From Flavobacterium sp. (GTDB lineage Bacteria; Bacteroidota; Bacteroidia; Flavobacteriales; Flavobacteriaceae), in the NCBI RefSeq assembly GCF_003525665.1, contig NZ_DQDX01000079.1, positions 1-6,574 on the forward strand: a stretch of 6,574 bases of DNA, given 5' to 3'. This document shows positions 1 to 6,001 of this stretch, one piece after another. The position numbers and the translations under genes were made by a program. Position 1 is the first letter of the stretch. Each line of letters begins with the position of its first letter. The notes under the pieces were generated by a model. It saw only the letters and a list, made by a program, of their open reading frames with translations, did not search any database and was not told the origin of the DNA.

Positions 1-999
1 GAAAATTCTTATGTTTTGAAAGAAGATTTATTAGAAACATCTGTTTTATTGGATGAGATGAAAGGCATTGAAAAAAGTGGAAAATTTAAAGATGATAACT
101 TTTATAAAAGTTATTTGACAAATTTAATACCTCTTAAGAATTCAAATTTCATAGTTGAACTTTCATATATTGGAGTAAATGAAAACTCTCCCACTATAGT
201 TGCAAGTTTCGAGGTGATGGCAAAATTGAAAGATGATAAGTTCTATTTTTTATCTCCTTTGAAAAGAAATACTTTTTTATGGAAAACAAAAACTATTGAG
301 GGTATTACTTTTCATTATAAAAACATTTTGAATGAGAAAGTAGCTAAGGACTACGTTAAAAATGTAACTCAATTTGATAAAAAGTTAAAGTCGAATAGTA
401 AAACAATCGAATGGTATGGATTTGAAAACATGAATGATATGTTAAAAGGTATTGGAGTTAGTTATAAGTTATTATACAATAGCAGAACTTCAAGCACTTT
501 TACAGCTAAAGAAAATAATTCATTACTCATTGCAAGCGGATCTGATAATACTAATTTCAATAATTTTGACCCACATGATTTGTGGCATGAAAGGTTATAC
601 AATGTAGTTCCAAAAAGTGGAGTTAACAAACCTGTTGATGAAGGTTGTGCATACATATATGGTGGGAGCTGGGGAATAAGCTGGGAGCAAATATTAAAAA
701 CATTTAAAGAAAAAGTTAGTTCAAATAAATCTATAGATTTCTTCGCAACTTACGAGGATTTCTATGATTTCGGTGAAAGCAAAGAGAAGCATCTTTTAGT
801 TCCTTATGTGATAAATGCTTTAATAATTGAAAAATTGGAAAAAGAAAAAGGATTTGCAGCAGTGATGGAATTACTGAGTTGTGGAAAATATCAAAAAGGA
901 AATGAAAATTATTACATAGCACTTGAAAAATTAACTGGCATAAACAAATCTAATTTCAATGAGCGAGTTTGGAAATTGATTAATGAAAGTGGTAATTAG
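1..999 (+). CDS. Gluzincin-like metallopeptidase-fold protein, 5' end cut by window edge
   Basis: The frame is open from the first base, so the TTG at 16 is probably an internal Leu codon and the true start lies upstream; any signal peptide would be there too. Counting from that TTG, residues 187-192 read HDLWHE and residues 207-210 read VDEG, with 17 residues between the second His (191) and Glu209. This spacing resembles the HExxH plus downstream Glu arrangement of gluzincins (M1/peptidase MA-like proteins), but Asp188 replaces the usual catalytic Glu. The C-terminal part (about residues 275-325) is helical and ends normally. The stop TAG is followed at once by the ATG of the exporter gene, so the two are probably co-translated. 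A role in maturing or handling the exported peptide is inferred from this context. It could also be an inactive peptidase relative. The fold assignment is moderate and the function unknown. Confidence 0.6.
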   Translation, partial: ENSYVLKEDLLETSVLLDEMKGIEKSGKFKDDNFYKSYLTNLIPLKNSNFIVELSYIGVNENSPTIVASFEVMAKLKDDKFYFLSPLKRNTFLWKTKTIEGITFHYKNILNEKVAKDYVKNVTQFDKKLKSNSKTIEWYGFENMNDMLKGIGVSYKLLYNSRTSSTFTAKENNSLLIASGSDNTNFNNFDPHDLWHERLYNVVPKSGVNKPVDEGCAYIYGGSWGISWEQILKTFKEKVSSNKSIDFFATYEDFYDFGESKEKHLLVPYVINALIIEKLEKEKGFAAVMELLSCGKYQKGNENYYIALEKLTGINKSNFNERVWKLINESGN

Positions 1000-3192
1000 A
1001 TGATTAAAAAAGATTTTCCATATTTCAAACAATTGGACTACAGAGATTGTGGTCCAACTTGTCTTAGGATGATAGCAAAGCATTATGGTAAAACCTTTTC
1101 AAGAGAGTTTTTAAGAGATAAGGCAAGTATTACTAAGACAGGAGTCACAATGGCTGGTATCGCAGAAGCCGCAGAAGCCATTGAAATGCGAACCTTAGGA
1201 ATGAGGGTTGCATTGGATAGTGTAGTGAATGAAGCACCAACACCTTTTATAGTTCCTTGGCGACAAAAACATTTTGTGGTAGTTTATAAAACAACTAATA
1301 AGAAAATTTATGTTGCTGATCCTGCACAAGGATTGTTAAGCTATTCTCATGAAGATTTTCATAATGCTTGGACTAATACTAATGATGGAACGGGTTTTGT
1401 ACTTATTTTAGAGCCAAACAGCAAGTTTTTTTCTTTAGAAGAAGATAAATCCAAAAGAAAAGGTTTTAAATTTTTGATACCTTATTTTAAACCCTACTCT
1501 AAATTAATTAGACAAGTCTTTATAGGATTAATTGTTGCTAGTATAATTCAATTTATCCTGCCTTTTTTGATGCAAACTGTTGTTGACGTTGGGGTAAATA
1601 ACCGTGACATTCCATTCATTTATTTGATATTAATATCACAGCTAGTCTTGATATTTTCTCAAACTTTAGTTGGGATTTTTAGAGATTGGTTATTAATACA
1701 TATAACCAGTCGTTTTAACATAAAAATGGTATCTGATTTTTTGTTTAAAATGCTAAAACTACCTATCTCTTATTTTGAAACTAGAAATACTGGAGAACAT
1801 TTACAAAGGGTTAATGACCATATAAGAATTCAAAACTTTGTTTCATCTTCGTCGTTGAATATGATTTTTTCATTAATAACATTTGTTGTTTTTAATGGAA
1901 TTTTAGCCTATTATAATTTAAAGATTTTTTTTGTATTTATAATTTCTGCAGTGTTTTATGTTGGTTGGACTTTTTTCTTTTTGAAAAAAAGAGCTGAACT
2001 TGATTATAAACGATTTGATGAACAATCGCAAAGTCAAACTAATTTAGTTCAAATAATTAATGGAGTTAAAGAAATTAAAATAAATAATTCTCAAAGAAAA
2101 AATCGTTGGAAATGGGAATATACTCAAATCAGCTTATTTAAAACCTCTTTAAGCACATTAAAATTAGCACAGTATCAAACAACAGGTGCAAGCTTTATCA
2201 ATGAACTAAAAAATATTATTATTATCTTTTTGTCTGCAACGGCTGTTGTTGATGGTAATTTGACACTGGGTATGATGACATCAATTCAGTATATTGTTGG
2301 TCAGTTAAATCTACCTTTAGGAAACTTTGTGGCATTTATACAAACATGGCAAGATGCAAAAATAAGTTTAGAACGATTGTCCCAAGTTCATGAAAGAGAA
2401 GATGAAGACGAATTAAAATCCAATAAAGTAAAAGAGATTTCAGAAGATAAAACTATTGTTTTAAAAGATTTATCATTTAGATATGGTGGAAAATCAACGC
2501 CTTTTGTTCTAAAAAACATTAACTGTACGCTACCACAAGGAAAAACCACAGCCATTGTTGGTGCTAGCGGAAGTGGTAAAACTACATTGCTAAAGTTGTT
2601 GTTGAAGTTTTATGAACCAACTATAGGTTCAATAGCTATTGGCTCAATTGATTTAAATAACATCAACAATGATTTTTGGAGAATGAACTGTGGAGCTGTT
2701 ATGCAAGACACTTTCATTTTTAATGATACTATTGCAGGAAACATTTCTGAATCCGAACAGAACGAAATAATAGATAGACAAAAATTAAAAGACGCATCCT
2801 TTGTTTCCAATATGGATGAATTTATTGAAAAACTACCAAATAAATACAATACGGAATTAGGTACATCAGGGATAAGACTGAGTGGTGGTCAAGAGCAGCG
2901 TATAATGATTGCAAGAGCAGTTTATAAAAATCCTTTCTATGTCTTTTTTGACGAAGCTACGAGTGCGCTTGATGCAAATAATGAAAAAGTGATTATGGAT
3001 AATTTGAATTCATTTATAAAAGATAAAACTGCAATAATTGTAGCGCATCGTTTATCAACAGTAAAAAATGCTGATAATATAATAGTTCTGGAAAATGGTG
3101 AAATTGTTGAACAAGGAAATCATGATGAACTAACAAAAATTAGAGGTAAGTATTATCAATTGGTTAAGAACCAATTGGAGCTTGGTAACTAA
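1000..3192 (+). CDS. Peptidase C39 domain-containing ABC exporter (bacteriocin-type, PCAT)
   Basis: This inner-membrane transporter should cleave leader peptides, typically after a double-glycine motif, and export the mature peptide using ATP. Residues 1-140 form a C39 cysteine peptidase: Gln11 (oxyanion hole), Cys17 in DYRDCGPTC, His91 in KHFVVVY and Asp107 in VADPAQG, so the catalytic set is complete. Hydrophobic membrane segments lie near residues 169-191, 204-227, 288-307, 309-328 and 400-435. The nucleotide-binding domain has Walker A GASGSGKT (521-528), Q-loop Gln569, signature LSGGQ (627-631), Walker B ending in Asp651-Glu652, and H-loop His683. At 730 residues it is full length for the family. 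The ATG directly follows the previous stop (TAGATG), which fixes the start and suggests translational coupling. The HlyD partner is encoded next. The substrate peptide is not visible in the window. Confidence 0.95.
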   Translation: MIKKDFPYFKQLDYRDCGPTCLRMIAKHYGKTFSREFLRDKASITKTGVTMAGIAEAAEAIEMRTLGMRVALDSVVNEAPTPFIVPWRQKHFVVVYKTTNKKIYVADPAQGLLSYSHEDFHNAWTNTNDGTGFVLILEPNSKFFSLEEDKSKRKGFKFLIPYFKPYSKLIRQVFIGLIVASIIQFILPFLMQTVVDVGVNNRDIPFIYLILISQLVLIFSQTLVGIFRDWLLIHITSRFNIKMVSDFLFKMLKLPISYFETRNTGEHLQRVNDHIRIQNFVSSSSLNMIFSLITFVVFNGILAYYNLKIFFVFIISAVFYVGWTFFFLKKRAELDYKRFDEQSQSQTNLVQIINGVKEIKINNSQRKNRWKWEYTQISLFKTSLSTLKLAQYQTTGASFINELKNIIIIFLSATAVVDGNLTLGMMTSIQYIVGQLNLPLGNFVAFIQTWQDAKISLERLSQVHEREDEDELKSNKVKEISEDKTIVLKDLSFRYGGKSTPFVLKNINCTLPQGKTTAIVGASGSGKTTLLKLLLKFYEPTIGSIAIGSIDLNNINNDFWRMNCGAVMQDTFIFNDTIAGNISESEQNEIIDRQKLKDASFVSNMDEFIEKLPNKYNTELGTSGIRLSGGQEQRIMIARAVYKNPFYVFFDEATSALDANNEKVIMDNLNSFIKDKTAIIVAHRLSTVKNADNIIVLENGEIVEQGNHDELTKIRGKYYQLVKNQLELGN
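3157..3177. repeat. Perfect 9-bp inverted repeat at the 3' end of the exporter gene
   Basis: CAATTGGTT and AACCAATTG are separated by three bases (AAG), giving a tight potential RNA hairpin within the codons for QLVKNQL, just before the exporter stop codon. No T tract follows, so it does not look like an intrinsic terminator. It could instead act as an mRNA-stabilising or processing structure between the exporter and hlyD, or it could be a chance by-product of the repeated QL/NQL codons. Confidence 0.5.
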
Positions 3193-3239
3193 TATTTAAA
3201 ATAGGATTTCATTTCAAAGTACAGAATTTATATAGCAAT

Positions 3240-4523
3240 ATGGAAGAATTTGACGAAATAAAAATTTATAGTGACGAAGTTAGAGATATTTTATCCGATC
3301 CTCCAAAAGCCATTTATAGATGGGGTAATACAATTCTTTTAGGCTTTGTTGTCTTATTGTTTTTAATGTCCTGGTTTATTAGTTATCCTGATATTGTTTC
3401 AACTCAAATAATAATAACTACTAATTTACCACCTGAAAAACTAATTGCAAAAACTTCAGGAAAAATTGAAACAATTCTAGTTAAAGACAGGACTTTAGTA
3501 AAAAAAAATACACCACTTGCAGTAATTGAAAACACATCAAATTATAAAGACGTTTTTCTTCTAAAAAGTATTATTGATACCATAAATCTTGAAAGAAATG
3601 ATTTTCCATTTCATTTATTCAAATCTGCACAATTTGGAGATGTGGAAAATGCCTATGGTTTCTTCCAAAAGGAATATTCAACAGATCAGTTAAATAGAGA
3701 ATTACAACCTTATAAAGTAGAAGGCACTGCACACATTTTAGAATCTATACAACTGAAGGAACGATTGAATTTACTTGAATCACAAAAAAGTATTACTCAA
3801 AATGAATTAGCACTTGAAAAATTAGATTTAGACCGTTATCAAACTTTATATAACAAAGGTATTGTTGCTTCTCAAGAATTGGAAAAGCACAAATTAACAT
3901 TTTTGCAATCTGAAAAAGGGTATAAAAATCTATTGAGTACAATATCTTCATTAAAATCATCTATAAATGAACTAAACAGGAATAGTAAAACTACACAAAT
4001 AAATGAAAGCAAAGAGAGTGTAAATCTTGAACGTAATGTTATGCAAGCTTTCTTTCAATTAAAAAAAGCGGTTAAAGATTGGGAATTAAATTATGTATTT
4101 AGGTCTTCAATTGACGGTAAGGTTACCTTTCTGCAAGTTTGGAATGAAAATCAGTTTGTTAATTTAGGAGACAATATTTTTTCAATTGTTCCAACTATTG
4201 AAAGTGGTTATATTGGCAAGGTTAAGGCTTCTGCTCAAAATTCGGGCAAAATAAAAATTGGGCAAAACGTAAATATAAGACTAGCAAATTTTCCTGATAG
4301 AGAATTCGGAATAATAAATGGAAAAGTGAAAAATATTTCTTTAATACCAGATAAAGAAGGAAATTTACTTATTGATATTGCGCTTCCAAAAGGGATTGAA
4401 ACATCATACAAAAAGAAGATTAGTTTTCAACAAGAAATGATAGGTAGTGCCGATATTGTTACCGAAGATTTGAGATTACTAGAAAGATTATTATATCAGT
4501 TTAGGGATTTATTTAAAAGGTAG
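3240..4523 (+). CDS. HlyD-family secretion protein (periplasmic adaptor / membrane fusion protein)
   Basis: This should be the adaptor that joins the upstream exporter to an outer-membrane channel, forming a type I-like secretion path. Residues 1-28 look cytoplasmic. A single membrane anchor spans about 29-47 (hydrophobic stretch ending MSWFISYPD). A first half-lipoyl segment lies at about 70-98 (TSGKIETILVKD). A long Glu/Lys/Leu-rich coiled coil covers about 165-265. The second half-lipoyl begins at FRSSIDGKV (287-295), and a beta-barrel-like region follows (about 320-395, with GKVKAS, KIGQNVNIRLANFP and GKVKNISLIPD). The length of 427 residues is normal for the family. The ATG at 3240 lies 47 bases after the exporter stop, with no clear promoter between, so the gene is probably co-transcribed. 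A run of nine A at 3500-3508 encodes part of V-K-K-N early in the gene. Confidence 0.92.
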   Translation: MEEFDEIKIYSDEVRDILSDPPKAIYRWGNTILLGFVVLLFLMSWFISYPDIVSTQIIITTNLPPEKLIAKTSGKIETILVKDRTLVKKNTPLAVIENTSNYKDVFLLKSIIDTINLERNDFPFHLFKSAQFGDVENAYGFFQKEYSTDQLNRELQPYKVEGTAHILESIQLKERLNLLESQKSITQNELALEKLDLDRYQTLYNKGIVASQELEKHKLTFLQSEKGYKNLLSTISSLKSSINELNRNSKTTQINESKESVNLERNVMQAFFQLKKAVKDWELNYVFRSSIDGKVTFLQVWNENQFVNLGDNIFSIVPTIESGYIGKVKASAQNSGKIKIGQNVNIRLANFPDREFGIINGKVKNISLIPDKEGNLLIDIALPKGIETSYKKKISFQQEMIGSADIVTEDLRLLERLLYQFRDLFKR

Positions 4524-4580
4524 ATTCATAATAATATTCTTCAATTTCTATAATTAAAATCATTTAACAAATAGAAACTA

Positions 4581-5429
4581 TTGAACTTCAAAATCGCAAC
4601 TTTACTAAACCACCTAAACGAACAATTAAATTTCATTGACTTAGAAATTGACGACCAAATTAAAAAGTGTGAGCAAGCCATTTCAATAATATTAAAATCA
4701 ATCAATGAATTAAAAAAAATAATAACTAAAACCAACTTCAAAACCGAAGCAGAGGAAATTCAATTCTTTAAAGAAATCAAACCACAATTCACTGCAAAAC
4801 TCGTTTTTTACAACAGAGTTTATAAAATTGAAATGAAGAAACCCAACGGCGGTAATAAAATATTAAAAAAGTACTATAACAACGAATTACAAATCTTGAA
4901 AAACTTCTTTGATAGCGAATTAGAATTTTACCAATACTACCGTTCTGGTAATATTTATTTAGATTACAAATACTTCTTAAGAGGTAAATTTGATATCAAA
5001 CTCACATTAGACCCTTACTATTTTGAAACAGATACAACTTTTGCAACTTCACATGATTTTAAAGTAGCAACAATCCTAGCAAACGACCTCATCGAATTAT
5101 ATATTGAAAACCAATTAATTAAATTAGAAAACAAAGAAAATCCAGAAAAATCACAACGCCAACCGAACTTGAAAATGAATTGGACTAGCTCAAAAGTAGC
5201 CTTAGTTGAATTAATGTATGCATTACATACAGAAGGTGTATTTAATAATGGTGCTGCAGATTTAAAAGAAATAGCTGAATATTTCGAACATATTTTTAAA
5301 ATCGACTTAGGGCAATACCGCCGTGTATTCCTTGAAATTAGAGCAAGAAAGAGTGATAAAACAAAGTTTATCACAATACTAAACGACCAATTATTAAAAA
5401 GAATGGAAAACTCAGATGAAGTCATTTAA
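4581..5429 (+). CDS. rteC: RteC-family regulator of mobile-element excision
   Basis: RteC is the DNA-binding activator that switches on excision genes in CTnDOT-type conjugative transposons of Bacteroidota. Family hallmarks here include EIQFFKEIKPQFTAKLVFYN (residues 59-78), a YYRSGN/YLDYKYFLRG/FDIKLTLD block (about 118-143), FATSHDFKVATILAND (about 152-167), and a C-terminal domain from about 200 onward with SSKVALVELMYALH and GQYRRVFLEIRARKSDKTKF, likely a DNA-binding unit. The length of 282 residues fits the family. The start must be the TTG at 4581: an in-frame TAG lies at 4572-4574, and the next in-frame ATG is at residue 85, inside the conserved region. The 57-base gap after hlyD shows no clear terminator or Bacteroidota-type promoter. 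No rteA/rteB two-component genes are seen nearby. The gene is richer in C than G on this strand, unlike the peptidase-like and exporter genes upstream. Confidence 0.9.
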   Translation: MNFKIATLLNHLNEQLNFIDLEIDDQIKKCEQAISIILKSINELKKIITKTNFKTEAEEIQFFKEIKPQFTAKLVFYNRVYKIEMKKPNGGNKILKKYYNNELQILKNFFDSELEFYQYYRSGNIYLDYKYFLRGKFDIKLTLDPYYFETDTTFATSHDFKVATILANDLIELYIENQLIKLENKENPEKSQRQPNLKMNWTSSKVALVELMYALHTEGVFNNGAADLKEIAEYFEHIFKIDLGQYRRVFLEIRARKSDKTKFITILNDQLLKRMENSDEVI

Positions 5430-5439
5430 ATAAAAATCG

Positions 5440-5464
5440 TTCACAACGCAACCTCCGTTGTGAA
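5440..5464. promoter_or_regulatory. Perfect 9-bp inverted repeat between rteC and the HTH gene; candidate operator
   Basis: TTCACAACG and CGTTGTGAA flank a 7-base spacer. The dyad lies 10 bases after the rteC stop and 54 bases before the HTH start. No T tract follows on the + strand, which argues against a terminator of rteC. In CTnDOT, RteC is known to bind inverted-repeat half sites upstream of the excision-gene promoter, so this is a plausible RteC target. A weak match to the Bacteroidota -7 box TAnnTTTG (CAATTTTG, 5485-5492) lies downstream, with a TTG in the right arm 24 bases before it. On the - strand the dyad is followed by a T-rich stretch, so a terminator for antisense transcription remains possible. 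Confidence 0.5.
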
Positions 5465-5518
5465 AGAAAACAATTCAAAATCCACAATTTTGTCCCATAA
5501 CAATCTAAAACATACGTT

Positions 5519-5806
5519 ATGGCAATCGAAGTAATCACTCGCGAAGACTTAAACGAATTCAGAAGTCTTCTTTTGAACGATTTAAAAGAAATCATTCAAT
5601 CCAAACCGCAACAAACAAAACAGTGGCTCAAATCCAATGAAGTCCGTAAACTGTTAAACATTTCTCCAGGTACATTACAAAATCTCCGCATCAACGGAAC
5701 ACTAACCTATACCAAAGTTGGTGGCATCATGTATTATGACAATTCAGATATTGATAAATTATTAAATGGAAATAAGGTAAATGCCCTACCTACTCTCTTC
5801 AAATAG
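5519..5806 (+). CDS. Excisionase/MerR-type helix-turn-helix protein
   Basis: This is a 95-residue DNA-binding protein. Residues 1-33 are a polar, probably helical N-terminus. Residues 36-82 form an HTH_17/MerR-like winged helix: WLKSNEVRKLLNISPGTLQNLR is the helix-turn-helix, then NGTLTYTKVGGIMYYDNSDIDKLL is the wing and closing helix. Small proteins of this kind beside rteC are common in Bacteroidota integrative elements, and in CTnDOT the RteC-controlled xis2c and xis2d encode comparable small factors that assist excision. An excisionase or regulatory role is therefore likely but inferred. The ATG at 5519 gives the usual family length. The only local regulatory signal seen is the inverted repeat just upstream. 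The gene may be transcribed separately from rteC, or as a second cistron if the dyad is not an operator. Confidence 0.88.
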   Translation: MAIEVITREDLNEFRSLLLNDLKEIIQSKPQQTKQWLKSNEVRKLLNISPGTLQNLRINGTLTYTKVGGIMYYDNSDIDKLLNGNKVNALPTLFK

Positions 5807-5858
5807 AACATATTGTTTTTATAATACGGTGGATGCCCTTTTCTCATCAGCGAAGCGT

Positions 5859-5968
5859 CTTAGTGACCTTTTAAAAAGTAAACTTAACAAAGAGTTATCT
5901 AAATCTTCGTGCTCTTCGCGGTAAAAAAACTCAGTGCAACTCTGTGTCAACCTTTGTGTAACTCTGTA
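5859..5968. repeat. Degenerate CTYNGTG-like heptamer array in the spacer before the winged-helix gene
   Basis: Seven related heptamers occur in the 195-base gene-free stretch 5807-6001: CTTAGTG (5859), CTTCGTG (5905), CTTCGCG (5914), CTCAGTG (5930), CTCTGTG (5940), CTTTGTG (5952) and CTCTGTA (5962). The last six start 9, 16, 10, 12 and 10 bases apart, close to one helical turn in most steps. Read on the other strand they are CACAGAG/CGCGAAG-like words, a style of degenerate intergenic repeat found in many bacterial genomes and of unknown function. Neither strand carries a reading frame longer than about 18 codons here, and no clear promoter was recognised. Confidence 0.6.
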
Positions 5969-6001
5969 TTCCAAAAACTTCAAACATTACAATTCATTAA
6001 A

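Noticed and set aside
16..18. TTG as start codon of the first gene
   Set aside because: The frame is open back to base 1, so the real start is more likely outside the window.
462..922. Two antisense reading frames of about 64 codons opposite the first gene
   Set aside because: They overlap well-formed sense coding sequence and encode low-complexity products without recognisable motifs.
2610..2849. Antisense reading frame opposite the exporter ATPase domain
   Set aside because: The sense strand here encodes the conserved region around the Q-loop; the antisense product shows no recognisable features.
4549..4554. Perfect TATAAT before rteC
   Set aside because: Bacteroidota promoters use a TAnnTTTG -7 box, and TATAAT arises easily by chance in DNA this AT-rich; no matching upstream box was found.
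4541..4741. Antisense reading frame across the hlyD-rteC gap
   Set aside because: It mostly mirrors the rteC N-terminus and has no independent support.
5018..5425. Long antisense reading frame of 135 codons opposite rteC
   Set aside because: It lies fully within the clearly recognisable RteC coding sequence and its translation shows no family features; it is a shadow frame.
5440..5464. Intrinsic terminator of rteC
   Set aside because: The + strand hairpin is followed by AGAAAACAATTC rather than a T tract, so it is listed as a possible operator instead.
5833..5874. Small reading frame starting ATG CCC in the spacer
   Set aside because: It is only 13 codons long and overlaps the repeat-like spacer; no sign of a real peptide.
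5859..5968. CRISPR array
   Set aside because: Units are 7 bases and degenerate with 2-9 base gaps in the main cluster, lacking identical long repeats and unique spacers.
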